Source: Marvinbryantia formatexigens DSM 14469 (GTDB lineage: Bacteria > Bacillota > Clostridia > Lachnospirales > Lachnospiraceae). Taken from it: a stretch of 64,000 nt of DNA. The position numbers were made by a program, and so were the translations under genes. Positions 26,677 through 36,192 of this stretch are shown here, one piece after another. Numbering within the stretch: position 1 is the stretch's first letter; every line of letters starts with the position of its first letter. The notes under the pieces were generated by a model. That model saw only the letters and a program-made list of their open reading frames with translations, searched no databases and was not told the DNA's origin. Where the stretch lies: NCBI RefSeq assembly GCF_025148285.1, contig NZ_CP102268.1, forward strand, positions 4,247,501 to 4,311,500, read 5' to 3'.

Positions 26677-27147
26677 TTAGTTGTCTGTATCGCTGCCATC
26701 CTCAGAGCCGTCTGCTTTATCCGCACCGGAGGCTGCGCTGCCCGTGCTGCTTCCCGTACCGGATGCCGTGCTGCTTCCCGCGCCCGACGCAAATCCGTTT
26801 CCGGAGGTAAAGCGGTTCACAAAATCCGGCACCATATCGAGCACCTTTGTCAGACCGTCCTGGTTGCGCACATTTACCAGACGCGAGGTGCCGTTCTGGA
26901 TGACAAGCACCGCGCTCGGCATCATCTTGCAGCCCATGCCGCCACCGCCGTTATTTTTCTGCTTGGTGCTGCTCTCCTGTCCTTCAAATGCAGCCGCCGC
27001 CACGCCGAAGGATACATCCACCAGCGGCAGAATGATGGTATCGCCCACCGTGATCGCATCGCCAACTACTGTTTTGGAATGAATAAAGCCGTCCATTCCC
27101 TTGAACAGTGATTCTACCTTTGACTGAAAATTGTTTTCTGATGCCAT
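26677..27147 (-). CDS. gerW: GerW family sporulation protein (YtfJ)
   Basis: The 156-residue protein has the YtfJ core: KTVVGDAITVGDTIILPLVD, then a glycine-rich NNGGGGMGCKMMPSAVLVIQ segment. The C-terminal 45 residues are a low-complexity Ser/Gly/Ala/Thr tail ending in Asp and Glu. In Bacillus this spore protein is needed for germination with L-alanine. It follows the YtfI-type gene, the same pair order as in Bacillus. Confidence 0.92.
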   Translation of the reverse strand: MASENNFQSKVESLFKGMDGFIHSKTVVGDAITVGDTIILPLVDVSFGVAAAAFEGQESSTKQKNNGGGGMGCKMMPSAVLVIQNGTSRLVNVRNQDGLTKVLDMVPDFVNRFTSGNGFASGAGSSTASGTGSSTGSAASGADKADGSEDGSDTDN

Positions 27148-27280
27148 TTTTGTTCCTCCTTTATTTTCACTCTGAATTTCCTGTTATGAGTTTCTCTCTG
27201 TAACGGTTTTTCCGGTATGCCGCCCTTTTTCCGCAGCATCCGGCAGGTATTTGCAGCCGCACTGTTCACCCGGCGCCTTT

Positions 27281-28372
27281 TTATGACCGGCTGCCCAGCA
27301 GCCTTCTTATACGTTTGATGGTAATCCGGACGTGCTTATCCAGCAGAAGCGCCAGCACTGTTTTTACCATATGGCATGCGCGGATATGTCCTTTCAGAAA
27401 AATTCTGCCCTCCAGTACCGGCTTCGTAAAGTCCGCTTCCACGATGATACGGTTTCCCGCCGCCACCTGAAGAATGCTTAAGATACCGAGAAGCTGTCCT
27501 GTATCGGCCGGGTCGTCCAGTCCGAACAATACGTTTCCCTCTATCTTTTTCGGGAAATAGTGCCGGAGAAGATAACGGATTTCTTTTTTTACATGCTGCA
27601 GAGCTTCCTGTGTATGGACATCGTACCATAGTTTCTTATAATATTCCAGTCTCGATTTCAGTTTCTCGATGCTCTGCCTGATATTCCGTATTTTTTCCAG
27701 AAACAGACGGAAGCTATTCTTTATTTTTTCAAAAAATTCCCGCAGTCTGCCAAAAATACCTGCGCGCGGCTGCTCCTCCTGCGGTTCATCCACCGGTCCT
27801 TCTTCCGGTTCGTCTCCCGGTGATGAAGGTTCGTTTCCAGGCTCTTCCTCCGATTTATCCACCGGTTTATCTTGCGATTCATCCACTGGTTTATCCTCCG
27901 GAGGGATAGACGTTCCAGATGATGAAGATTCCTCTTCCGGAGGTGCGGTTTTACCATCCGGTGATGTAGCTTCCTCTTCCGGCGATGCGGTTTTACCATC
28001 CGGTGATGCGGCTTCATCATCCGGCGGCACACAGGGTTCCGTTTTCTCTGTGTCCTCCTCTGGCAAAGCTTTTTTCCCTCCGGCATCTTTTTTCCTGCTC
28101 CGGGTCTTTTTTTTCTTCTCCCCGATAACCGTGTATCCGCATATTTTCACACAAATCTGCGGCTTTCCCTCCCGGTACTCTATGCTGACGGAAAGAAGAT
28201 GCAGCAGCCAGGTAATCCGCGCGGAGGCTGACAGCTTTTCTGTTTTTTCCGCCGACGCCTGGTAGCGGATGGGTACAAACAGAAGCAGCAGTGCCGCCGC
28301 CAGCAGAAGAAGCAGCAGAATGCCCAGCAGAATAAACGGTATTTTCAGTATCGTCAAAAATATATGTAGCAT
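27281..28372 (-). CDS. DUF2953 membrane protein (YtfI-like) with Pro/Glu-rich insert
   Basis: The 363-residue protein has one N-terminal membrane helix (residues about 7-33, rich in Leu and Ala), then a short folded segment. A disordered insert of about 110 residues follows (residues 95-205), made of Pro, Glu, Asp, Ser and Lys with repeated SPDGKTA and PVDxS units. The C-terminal DUF2953 part has EGNVLFGLDDPADTGQLLGI. YtfI is made in sporulating Bacillus next to YtfJ and affects how GerW behaves. The insert is longer than in homologues I remember. It is 133 bases upstream of gerW. Confidence 0.83.
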   Translation of the reverse strand: MLHIFLTILKIPFILLGILLLLLLAAALLLLFVPIRYQASAEKTEKLSASARITWLLHLLSVSIEYREGKPQICVKICGYTVIGEKKKKTRSRKKDAGGKKALPEEDTEKTEPCVPPDDEAASPDGKTASPEEEATSPDGKTAPPEEESSSSGTSIPPEDKPVDESQDKPVDKSEEEPGNEPSSPGDEPEEGPVDEPQEEQPRAGIFGRLREFFEKIKNSFRLFLEKIRNIRQSIEKLKSRLEYYKKLWYDVHTQEALQHVKKEIRYLLRHYFPKKIEGNVLFGLDDPADTGQLLGILSILQVAAGNRIIVEADFTKPVLEGRIFLKGHIRACHMVKTVLALLLDKHVRITIKRIRRLLGSRS

Positions 28373-28387
28373 TTTTCCACCTGCCGC

Positions 28388-28777
28388 CTACTTTCTGAAC
28401 CGAAACAATTTTCGCTTCTTTAACTTTTCCATCGGATATTCATAAACCATATCTTCTCCGTCCGGCACACGCTCCCGCAGGAACCTGCGGACATCAAAAT
28501 CACCATTTTTACGGTAAGCATCGAGCGCAATGCCGGTGGCAAGCTCCACCGCCTCGTGCCAGCCTCTGGCGGCGCCGACAATCAGCGGACAGTGCCCGTG
28601 CAGAACCGGCTGGAGCAGAGCATCCGCCAGAAAAATATCAAAGAGATCCTTCTCATTGGCCGCCAGGGTAATGAGGTATACATCTGGCATCCCGACGCCG
28701 GTCTCCGTATTTTTGATAAGCTGCTCCCTGCTCTTTTTTAATTTCTCACCGATATATAGCTTCTGATACCATTTCAT
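28388..28777 (-). CDS. Conserved hypothetical protein
   Basis: The 129-residue protein is soluble and has no motif that I can name. It begins MKWYQKLYIGEKLKKSREQL, has a central segment with FDIFLADALLQPVLHGHCPLI and VGAARGWHEAVELATGIAL, and ends in a basic KLKKRKLFRFRK tail. It stands 15 bases upstream of the YtfI-type gene and is probably in the same operon, so a link with sporulation is possible, by position only. Confidence 0.7.
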   Translation of the reverse strand: MKWYQKLYIGEKLKKSREQLIKNTETGVGMPDVYLITLAANEKDLFDIFLADALLQPVLHGHCPLIVGAARGWHEAVELATGIALDAYRKNGDFDVRRFLRERVPDGEDMVYEYPMEKLKKRKLFRFRK

Positions 28778-28862
28778 AATTATATCCTTGCCACTTTTTT
28801 ACAGTTTAATCGATTGCAGAGAAAGGGATTGTCGCATAACTCTGCAGCAACCCCTTACCCAC

Positions 28863-29315
28863 TTAATAATGTTTCTTTGTTCCCCACAAATTTGCTTTTT
28901 TCAGCGATAGATACTCGTCGTATGCGCGCTCCAGCATCGTCCGCTCATTGGCAAATTTTAACAGATGGTATGCCTCATGGTATTTGTAATACCCTGAGTC
29001 CACAAAGTGTTCTTCGCGCTGTGGTTTGCTATAATAACTTTCCGAACGCATCAGGTACCAGTGTACATCCTTTTCCACCACATCCTCCGGCACATTGAAA
29101 GAATACTGGCTTTTCCCGATATACTTTACAATGTTCGCCTTCACGCCGGTTTCCTCCAGAACCTCGCGCAGCGCAGTGTCCCGGTACTCTTCACCGACCT
29201 CTACTGTCCCCTTCGGCAATACCCAGCCCTCATATTTGTTCTTATAGCTCTTGAACAAAAGCAATATCTTGCCCCGAAATATTACCACACCGCCACAGCT
29301 CGTTGCCTCAATCAT
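28863..29315 (-). CDS. Nudix hydrolase
   Basis: The 150-residue protein has a complete Nudix box, G-x5-E-x7-REVLEETGV, starting at GTVEVGEE near residue 36, after SCGGVVIFRGKILLLFKSYK. It would hydrolyse a nucleoside diphosphate linked to another group; the substrate is not predictable, though the N-terminus resembles diadenosine-polyphosphate or MutT-like members. It lies alone, downstream of the PBP2 gene. An imperfect hairpin after its stop (about 28815-28855) could be a weak terminator. Confidence 0.92.
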   Translation of the reverse strand: MIEATSCGGVVIFRGKILLLFKSYKNKYEGWVLPKGTVEVGEEYRDTALREVLEETGVKANIVKYIGKSQYSFNVPEDVVEKDVHWYLMRSESYYSKPQREEHFVDSGYYKYHEAYHLLKFANERTMLERAYDEYLSLKKANLWGTKKHY

Positions 29316-29403
29316 TGCAATTCCTCCTGTTGTGCGTTGTGTTCCTTTGCTGGTCTTAGTATACCGCTTTTTTCAAAAATCCGCAACTCTTTCTTATGAA
29401 TCC

Positions 29404-31032
29404 TTACCACTGATTATTATAGTAGGCGTCAAACACCGCTTTCGCAATCGGAACTGCCGCCGCGCTTCCGGTGCCGCCGTCCTCCGCAATCACGCTCACC
29501 ACAATGTCCGGATCTTCGACATTGGAGAAGCCGACAAACCAGGAATGTGTGGAATATTCCGCTTCCTGGCCGGTGTTTCCGTTTACCTCATACTCTGCGG
29601 AACCGGTCTTTCCCGCTACCGTGTAGCTGTCGTTCCACAAATAAGAGCCGGTACCGCCCTCCACAACACTCTGCATATAGCTCTTTAAAATATCCGCCTC
29701 CTGCGCGGAAATGATCCGCTTATATTCGATCGGCTTTGTTTCGTTTACTTCCACGCCTTCCGTATTTTCCACGCGCTGTACAAAATACGGATACATCATA
29801 ACGCCGTCATTAGCGATCGTGCTGACGATCAGTGCCATATGGAACGGGGAAACCAGCGTATCTCCCTGCCCGATGGAGGTCGTCATGATATCGCCGTAGG
29901 ACGAATTGCTGTTCAGCACAAACTGGCTGCTGCTGTACGGCATCAGAGTCGGCAAATCGCCGTTAAACAAAAACTTTTCACAGAGGTCGCCAAATTTATC
30001 CAGGTCAAGCTGCAGTCCGATGTTGGCAAACGAAGTATTGCAGGAATGCTGGAAGGACTGCTGCAGATTCTCATAGCCGTGTACCTCTCCGTCATAGCAC
30101 TGGATGGTCACATCGTTCTGCGTGATATATCCGTCGCACTGGAAGGTGTAATTCTCATAATCATTCCCCGCCTCATGCTCCTGGATATACTCAAGCGCCG
30201 TCAGAATCTTAAAGGTAGAACCCGGCGGATAGAGTCCCTGCGTCGCGCGGTTTAAGAGCGGACTGTGCGCATCCTCCGCGATTAAGTATTCCCACTGCTC
30301 CTCCATCGCATTCGGGTCAAAATCCGGATGCGATACCATCGCCAGCACCGCGCCGGTATCCGGCTCCATCACAACGACCGCGCCGCGGTATGCGCCCAGC
30401 GCCGTCGACGCCGCCTGCTGCAGGCGCGTATCCAGCGTGAGGATCAGACTGTCTCCCCGCACTTTTTCGTTGTTCACGCCCTTGCCCACCTGGTCGACAA
30501 TCGAGGTATTTGACGTCAGCAGATCACTGTTGTACATCGCCTCAATGCCGGACTTTCCGTTCGTGGTATAGCCCACTACATGGGCAAACGTACTGCCGTA
30601 GGGGTAGATGCGCGTCTCATTTCCGTCGGCGTCCACATCCGTTCCGGCAAGCACCTCGCCGTCCGCCGAATATATTGAACCGCGCACGACGTACTGCTTC
30701 TGTTCCTCCGCCTTGGTGTTGTTCGGATTCGCCTTCAGCTCATCAGAAAGCGAGATCTGAAAATATGCCATATAACCGACAAGCGCCAGAAACATGGCGG
30801 AAAACATATACGCCACCCGCCCGTACACCCGGTTCCGCTGTTTCTTTGAAACCGGCTTCTCCGGCGGCGGCAGCTCTTTATCCTCCGGAAGCGGCGGTAT
30901 CTGATACGGGTCCCCGTTCTGTCCGTTCCGGTACCCGTCCTCTCCCTGCCGCTGCGTCAGAAATTCGGGGACCTCCACCTCATGCTCCGAAAAATCTCCG
31001 GGATTCCAGTTCCCTTTCCCTGTCTCTTTCAA
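29404..31032 (-). CDS. Penicillin-binding protein 2 / FtsI-type transpeptidase
   Basis: This 542-residue class B PBP has an N-terminal cytoplasmic part, one membrane helix (YMFSAMFLALVGYMAYFQI, near residue 85) and a transpeptidase domain. Catalytic motifs are STFK near residue 270, SCN in HSCNTSFANIG, and KTGSAE near 474. It crosslinks peptidoglycan, here paired with the FtsW/RodA-type polymerase gene just upstream. I chose a TTG start at 31032 because AGGAGG lies six bases before it; a GTG at 31053 has no ribosome binding site. Either start overlaps the ftsW-type gene by more than 50 bases. Confidence 0.9.
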   Translation of the reverse strand: MKETGKGNWNPGDFSEHEVEVPEFLTQRQGEDGYRNGQNGDPYQIPPLPEDKELPPPEKPVSKKQRNRVYGRVAYMFSAMFLALVGYMAYFQISLSDELKANPNNTKAEEQKQYVVRGSIYSADGEVLAGTDVDADGNETRIYPYGSTFAHVVGYTTNGKSGIEAMYNSDLLTSNTSIVDQVGKGVNNEKVRGDSLILTLDTRLQQAASTALGAYRGAVVVMEPDTGAVLAMVSHPDFDPNAMEEQWEYLIAEDAHSPLLNRATQGLYPPGSTFKILTALEYIQEHEAGNDYENYTFQCDGYITQNDVTIQCYDGEVHGYENLQQSFQHSCNTSFANIGLQLDLDKFGDLCEKFLFNGDLPTLMPYSSSQFVLNSNSSYGDIMTTSIGQGDTLVSPFHMALIVSTIANDGVMMYPYFVQRVENTEGVEVNETKPIEYKRIISAQEADILKSYMQSVVEGGTGSYLWNDSYTVAGKTGSAEYEVNGNTGQEAEYSTHSWFVGFSNVEDPDIVVSVIAEDGGTGSAAAVPIAKAVFDAYYNNQW

Positions 31033-32341
31033 TTTGCTCCTCCTCGTCTTCACGCAGAATATAAAGTCCCTGTATAATCGAAAACATCAGAACGGTACTC
31101 AGCATGGAGCTTCCGCCGTAGCTGACAAGCGGCAGCGTCACACCGGTCATCGGGATAAACTTCATCGCTCCGCCAATCGTCAGAAATACCTGCACTGCAT
31201 ACATGGTGCCAAGACCAAGCGCCACCAGCCGGTAAAAGCGGTTGGAAAGCCGCATGGCAATGTTTACAAACATGATATAGCAGCTCATGCAGATAAGAAT
31301 CAGACAGATGGCAAAAATACCGCCCAGCTCCTCCGCAATCGCCGCAAACATGAAATCCTGCTCCACGATCGGGATATTATCCGGGCTGCCCTGCATCAGA
31401 CCGGTACCAAACCAGCCGCCCGCCGCGATGGAAAAAAGCGACTGCGCCACCTGATAGCCCTGATTTGCATAGTCTGCAAACGGATCCTGCCATATCTGCA
31501 CACGCACGCGCACATGGGAGAACAGATGATACGCTCCCACCGCCGCCACAGAGCCGGCGCCAAGCCCGGCGAACAGATACAGACAGTTCCGCGTCGCCAC
31601 ATACAGCATAATCAGATACGTGATGAAAAAAATCAGCGCGCTTCCAAGGTCAGTCGAATAAACCAGAATCAGCACATGCAGCGCCGCCACCACCGTGGCT
31701 ATCACAATATCACGGAACCGCTTTGCCTTGCCGAGCATACCGGCAATGGCAAACACGAAAATAATCTTTACAAATTCCGACGGCTGTACACTGATGCCTC
31801 CAAAAGAAAAGCCAAGCTTCGAACCGTAGGTTTCATTCGCCGCCACCGCCACAATTCCGAGCATTCCGATACCGGCCGCCGCATACAGCCAGGTCCATTT
31901 CGTCAGGATCCGCACCTTGCGGATGATGACCGGAACGACCAGCCCCACCGCGGTGGACGCCGCCACGATCTGAAACTGCTTCAGAGCCTGCTCGTAGGAG
32001 AGCCGTGTGAGCATGATAAAACCGACCGTGATCAGCATACACATATGGTTCACGACCAGCTTTGACGCCCGCGGATACAGATTGCGGAAAAAGACCAGCG
32101 TCGCCGCAAGATAGATAAACTGCGCGCCGTAAAAGAAGAGCAGCTCCGTCTCCTCCGTCTGCAGATACATCACCATAAACGCGATGAAATGTATGATAAA
32201 CATCATCAGATTCTGCTGCAGAAATAAAAATTCCTTATCCTCCTCATCCTTTTTTCCAAAGACAAGGAAACTCTGCATCGTATAAATCGTCATCAATATC
32301 AGAATAGCATATCTTGAAAACTGAATAATTAAATTTACCAC
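30980..32341 (-). CDS. FtsW/RodA/SpoVE family peptidoglycan glycosyltransferase
   Basis: The 453-residue protein has about ten membrane segments and the SEDS signatures GISVQPSEFVKIIFVFAIAG, DLGSALIFFITYLIML (catalytic Asp region), FAAIAEELGGIF and LPLVSYGGSSMLS. It polymerises lipid II and needs a class B PBP partner, which is encoded next. The C-terminal tail is very charged (EDEEEQIERDRERELE) and lies in the stretch that overlaps the PBP gene. Division, elongation and sporulation forms cannot be told apart here. Confidence 0.93.
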   Translation of the reverse strand: MVNLIIQFSRYAILILMTIYTMQSFLVFGKKDEEDKEFLFLQQNLMMFIIHFIAFMVMYLQTEETELLFFYGAQFIYLAATLVFFRNLYPRASKLVVNHMCMLITVGFIMLTRLSYEQALKQFQIVAASTAVGLVVPVIIRKVRILTKWTWLYAAAGIGMLGIVAVAANETYGSKLGFSFGGISVQPSEFVKIIFVFAIAGMLGKAKRFRDIVIATVVAALHVLILVYSTDLGSALIFFITYLIMLYVATRNCLYLFAGLGAGSVAAVGAYHLFSHVRVRVQIWQDPFADYANQGYQVAQSLFSIAAGGWFGTGLMQGSPDNIPIVEQDFMFAAIAEELGGIFAICLILICMSCYIMFVNIAMRLSNRFYRLVALGLGTMYAVQVFLTIGGAMKFIPMTGVTLPLVSYGGSSMLSTVLMFSIIQGLYILREDEEEQIERDRERELESRRFFGA

Positions 32342-32349
32342 GTTTTTAC

Positions 32350-34656
32350 CTATTCCACTCCGCGCTCGAAGTGTCCCCTTGTAAACTCTTTGTGTGCTCT
32401 GTCCGCCGTCTCTCTTTGGAAGAATACTCCGGCATAGGTTCCGGCGATCTGCCGCGCCTCCCTGGGCTCTTCCGTCGTAAACTGCAGGCGGATGCTCTGC
32501 GGATGCAGCCTGCGGATATCCTCCGCATTTCCCGCCAGCTGAAGCGGCGCGCTGTTATAGATGATATTATAGCAGAACGGGCAGACATTTCTGACTGCAA
32601 ACAGCTTCTGCTTCCGGTCCTTCAGATAAAGCAGCGACGGCTTTTTTGTACAGCCGGTGCTGTTCTTTCTCTGACATTGTGCGGAAACCATCAGCGGCTG
32701 ATAGCCGTACACGATCAGCTCGCTCTCCCCGCAGCCCCGCACGTTCAGCTCCCTGCGGTTTAATTCCACCGGAGCCGTATCAAAAAGGAGCTGCGCCTCC
32801 TTCCAGAAAAGATGTGCTTCCCGGTTGAAGGTGTATAGATTCCAGTCCGCCGCCAGAGACTTCGGATACGCCTTTTCTTTTAAAAAGGCATATTCCTCCT
32901 GGCTGCGGATGAGCAGACCGTCGTATGCCGCCAGCGTATCGAGCGCTTCCCTTCCCTGATAATAGGAAAGCGCCTGCGCCCGGAAAATCCACGGCATAAT
33001 ATAAAAGCAGCGTTTTCCAGCCTCGTGACAGAGAGCAATCTGCCTGCGGGAAGAGGAAAGAAAATCCTCCCTGTTCTCAAAAGCACTGCAGTCCAGATAA
33101 ATCGTCTGAAGCTCCGGCACATTGCAGAGCGCTTTCACAAGCGCCAGATTTTCCACGGAAGCGGACATGCGCATCGTCCCGCCGATTCTCTCCCATGAAG
33201 ACTGTTCTTCCACCTCTGCGCCATATGTTATCCCGGCAGTCTGCGCCGTCTCCGGAATATCAGACTGCTTCACGCTGCCCTGGCGCTCTGACCGGGTTAC
33301 GGATATCTCTGCGCCGCCCCGGCTCTTTTCGCCAGGCTTCCGGTATCTCCCGTCCGGGCGCCGGTACGCTGCCAGAATGTCCTCTTTTAATGCTGCGATA
33401 GCATCCCGGCGCAGTTCATTGAGCGCCTGCACCGGCAGAAACACATCCTCCTCCGCCTCAATTTCCAGATGTTCAAAAACAAATCCGCTGCCGCCTGTCT
33501 TTCGCATCTGTTTTTCAATTCCGTCCGCCGTAAGCGGGCGGTTCTGCGCTTTCTGCGGCTGCATTCCCTCTGCCGTAACAGTATGTCCATCATAAGACAA
33601 GCTTAGTATAGCAGGTTTTTTCTTTGAAAGTATTAATTTCCCATTAAATTTTTCCGGAAATTCCCTGTCAAGGTATTCCCGTTTCAGTTCCTGCAGCAGT
33701 TTTTCGTTATCCGTACAGTAATTGGACTGTCCGGGCGACATCATGCCGGGACCGTTCTGCCGGCGGTAATAACCGTCTGAGAAGCCGCCGCGGCTGTACA
33801 GATTCTGCAGCTCCTGCAGGTCCTCCCTGCGCACCTGGAATTTTTTCTGTGGATTTTCCAGATAACGGTCCAGATAACGACGGTAAATCCGCACCACGCC
33901 CGCCGCGTATTCCGGGCTTTTCATCCGTCCCTCGATTTTCATGGAATAAACGCCGCTTTCGATAAGCTGCGGGAGCAGTTCCAGCGTGCAGATATCCTTG
34001 GGACTGAGCAGATACTGCTTCTGCGTTTTGTTCAGCCGCTTTCCGTTTTCGTATAAATCGTAGGGAAGCCTGCACGGCTGCGCGCATCTTCCGCGGTTGC
34101 CGCTTCTTCCCCCGATCATGCTGCTCAGGAGGCACTGTCCCGAATAGCAGAAGCAGAGCGCTCCATGAATAAAGCTCTCGATTTCGATATCCACGCTCTC
34201 ATGGATGCTGCGTATTTCCGCAAGCGACAGCTCGCGCGCCGTCACGACCCGCGTTGCGCCAAGACCTTTCAGAAATTCAGCTCCATAGGGACCTGTGATT
34301 CCCATCTGGGTGCTGGCGTGGATGTCCAGTTCCGGAAACATGTCCCGGATATAGCGGAGCACTCCAAAATCCTGCACGATTACAGCATCCATTCCCTCCC
34401 GGTAATACGGATTCAGATAAGCATATAATTCCTCCAGCTCCTCATCCTTCAGAAGCGTGTTCACCGTCAGATACAGCCTGCGTTTTTTGGTGTGCGCATA
34501 ATCAATGGCGCGCTTCAGCAAATCCTCGTCCGGATTATCGGCATAGGCGCGTGCACCAAAACGGCTGCCGCCGATATAGACTGCATCCGCGCCCGCCGCG
34601 ATCGCCGCCGTCATGCTTTCATAGGAACCGGCCGGAGCCAGCAGTTCTGCTTTCAT
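32350..34656 (-). CDS. U32 family peptidase with DUF3656-type C-terminus
   Basis: The 768-residue protein starts MKAELLAPAGSYESMTAAIA and has the U32 core DAVYIGGSRFGARAYA, TQMGITGPYGAEFLKGLG, and the signature ESFIHGALCFCYSGQCLLSS with its cysteines near residue 165, followed by GNRGRCAQPCRLPY. Family members (RlhA, TrhP, UbiU/V) bind iron-sulfur clusters and act in RNA hydroxylation or related redox chemistry, so the peptidase label is historical. The C-terminal 300 residues include a second set of cysteines (VCPFCYNIIY). The gene lies between zapA and the ftsW-type gene. Confidence 0.9.
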   Translation of the reverse strand: MKAELLAPAGSYESMTAAIAAGADAVYIGGSRFGARAYADNPDEDLLKRAIDYAHTKKRRLYLTVNTLLKDEELEELYAYLNPYYREGMDAVIVQDFGVLRYIRDMFPELDIHASTQMGITGPYGAEFLKGLGATRVVTARELSLAEIRSIHESVDIEIESFIHGALCFCYSGQCLLSSMIGGRSGNRGRCAQPCRLPYDLYENGKRLNKTQKQYLLSPKDICTLELLPQLIESGVYSMKIEGRMKSPEYAAGVVRIYRRYLDRYLENPQKKFQVRREDLQELQNLYSRGGFSDGYYRRQNGPGMMSPGQSNYCTDNEKLLQELKREYLDREFPEKFNGKLILSKKKPAILSLSYDGHTVTAEGMQPQKAQNRPLTADGIEKQMRKTGGSGFVFEHLEIEAEEDVFLPVQALNELRRDAIAALKEDILAAYRRPDGRYRKPGEKSRGGAEISVTRSERQGSVKQSDIPETAQTAGITYGAEVEEQSSWERIGGTMRMSASVENLALVKALCNVPELQTIYLDCSAFENREDFLSSSRRQIALCHEAGKRCFYIMPWIFRAQALSYYQGREALDTLAAYDGLLIRSQEEYAFLKEKAYPKSLAADWNLYTFNREAHLFWKEAQLLFDTAPVELNRRELNVRGCGESELIVYGYQPLMVSAQCQRKNSTGCTKKPSLLYLKDRKQKLFAVRNVCPFCYNIIYNSAPLQLAGNAEDIRRLHPQSIRLQFTTEEPREARQIAGTYAGVFFQRETADRAHKEFTRGHFERGVE

Positions 34657-34670
34657 AAAATCCTCCTGTG

Positions 34671-34698
34671 AAAAGAGAATCCCGCCTGCGGGATTCTC
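34671..34698 (-). terminator. Terminator after zapA
   Basis: A 10-base perfect stem with a 4-base loop (GAGAATCCCG pairs with CGGGATTCTC) is followed by TTTT on the minus strand. It lies between zapA and the U32 gene, whose ribosome binding site starts just after. Confidence 0.8.
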
Positions 34699-34706
34699 AT
34701 AATCCG

Positions 34707-35033
34707 TTACTGTTTCTTCAATTCGTCCAGCTTTCTCTGCATGTCCATCAGATTATGCTTGAGGTCAAAGATTTCCTTGTCTCTGGCGGCGATATGGTCC
34801 TCCAGAATCTCCACCTGTTTTTTTGCTTTGAAGTAGTCATCCGCAATATTAAGCTGCATTAAAATATTTTTGCGGTCGTCGGACTGCCTGCGGTAGCTGT
34901 CCAGCTTCTTAAATTCCGCCAGCTTGCTGTTGATATAATAGGAAACCCTCTGTATATATTCTTCGCTCTCATAGCCGCTGATCATAAGAATTTTTCCGTC
35001 TATCACAACCTGTATCTGGTTCTTTTTTGACAT
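34707..35033 (-). CDS. zapA: Cell division protein ZapA
   Basis: The 108-residue protein has the ZapA N-terminal domain (NQIQVVIDGKILMISGYESE, EEYIQRVSYYINSKLAEF) and a C-terminal coiled coil from about residue 60 (AKKQVEILEDHIAARDKEIF). ZapA bundles FtsZ filaments at midcell. It follows ruvB by 60 bases and precedes the U32 peptidase gene, a neighbourhood often seen in Clostridia. Confidence 0.93.
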   Translation of the reverse strand: MSKKNQIQVVIDGKILMISGYESEEYIQRVSYYINSKLAEFKKLDSYRRQSDDRKNILMQLNIADDYFKAKKQVEILEDHIAARDKEIFDLKHNLMDMQRKLDELKKQ

Positions 35034-35093
35034 GCCGTTTCCTCCCGATGATATCTTTCCAATATCCGTTCTTTTGTTTTTCCCACAACCTGG

Positions 35094-36107
35094 TTACAGT
35101 ATACCCGACTTTTCCTGTAATTGCAAGTTAAGATGATGATAAGCTTTCTCCGTCGCCACGCGCCCCCGCGGCGTCCGGTTGATAAAGCCGTTTTTCAGCA
35201 GATACGGCTCGTAGACATCCTCGATGGTGCCGGCATCCTCCCCGATCGTCGCCGCCAGCGTATCCAGACCGACCGGCCCGCCGGAAAATTTTTCAATCAG
35301 CGTAAGCAGCAGATTTCTGTCCGTCACGTCCAGTCCGTAGCGGTCGACCTCCAGCAGATCCAGCGCGAAGCATGCAATATCCTTTGTGATATTTCCATCG
35401 TATTTTACCTGCGCGAAATCGCGCACGCGCTTCAGCAGACGGTTGGCAAGCCGCGGCGTGCCGCGTGAGCGCTTTGCCAGCTCCTCTGCTCCCCCGGCGT
35501 CGATTTCCACGCCAAGTGCCTTCGCGGAATGGCAGATAATGGTGGAAAGCTCTTCTACCGTATAATATTCCAGATGATGGATAACGCCGAACCGGTCGCG
35601 CAGCGGAGCCGTCAAAAGACCAGCGCGCGTGGTCGCCCCCACCAGCGTAAAACGCGGAAGCTCCAGACGGATGGAACGCGCCGTCGCTCCCTTTCCAATC
35701 ATAATATCAATGGCATAATCCTCCATCGCCGGGTAGAGCACCTCCTCCACCTGGCGGTTGAGACGGTGGATCTCATCCACAAAAAGGACGTCGCCCTCCT
35801 GGAGGTTATTCAGAATCGCCGCCATCTCGCCCGGCTTTTCAATCGCAGGACCGGAGGTCACTTTCATATTTACACCCATTTCATTGGCTATAATTCCCGC
35901 AAGCGTCGTTTTGCCAAGTCCCGGCGGTCCGTAAAACAGGACGTGGTCCAGGGAATCGCCGCGCTGCTTTGCCGCCTCGATATAAATTTTCAGATTTTGC
36001 TTTGCTTTTTCCTGCCCGATGTATTCGTCGAGGGTTTTCGGACGGAGACTTGGCTCTATCCTGGCATCCTCCTCCATCACCTCGGTCTCGATGATTCGTT
36101 TTTTCAT
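35094..36107 (-). CDS. ruvB: Holliday junction branch migration ATPase RuvB
   Basis: The 337-residue protein has Walker A in [20 protein letters not shown] near residue 60, Walker [21 protein letters not shown], sensor segments [18 protein letters not shown] and the C-terminal winged helix with [16 protein letters not shown]. RuvB forms the hexameric motor that drives branch migration with RuvA, encoded 85 bases upstream. In Firmicutes the resolvase partner is RecU, also in this window. Confidence 0.98.
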   Translation of the reverse strand: MKKRIIETEVMEEDARIEPSLRPKTLDEYIGQEKAKQNLKIYIEAAKQRGDSLDHVLFYGPPGLGKTTLAGIIANEMGVNMKVTSGPAIEKPGEMAAILNNLQEGDVLFVDEIHRLNRQVEEVLYPAMEDYAIDIMIGKGATARSIRLELPRFTLVGATTRAGLLTAPLRDRFGVIHHLEYYTVEELSTIICHSAKALGVEIDAGGAEELAKRSRGTPRLANRLLKRVRDFAQVKYDGNITKDIACFALDLLEVDRYGLDVTDRNLLLTLIEKFSGGPVGLDTLAATIGEDAGTIEDVYEPYLLKNGFINRTPRGRVATEKAYHHLNLQLQEKSGIL

Positions 36108-36192
36108 GCTGCTCTCCTGTTATACTTTCCGTTTCCCGCCATGTTCTGTGCAGGAAATCCTGCCGCCATCCAAAGACCGGCAGCTATCATTT

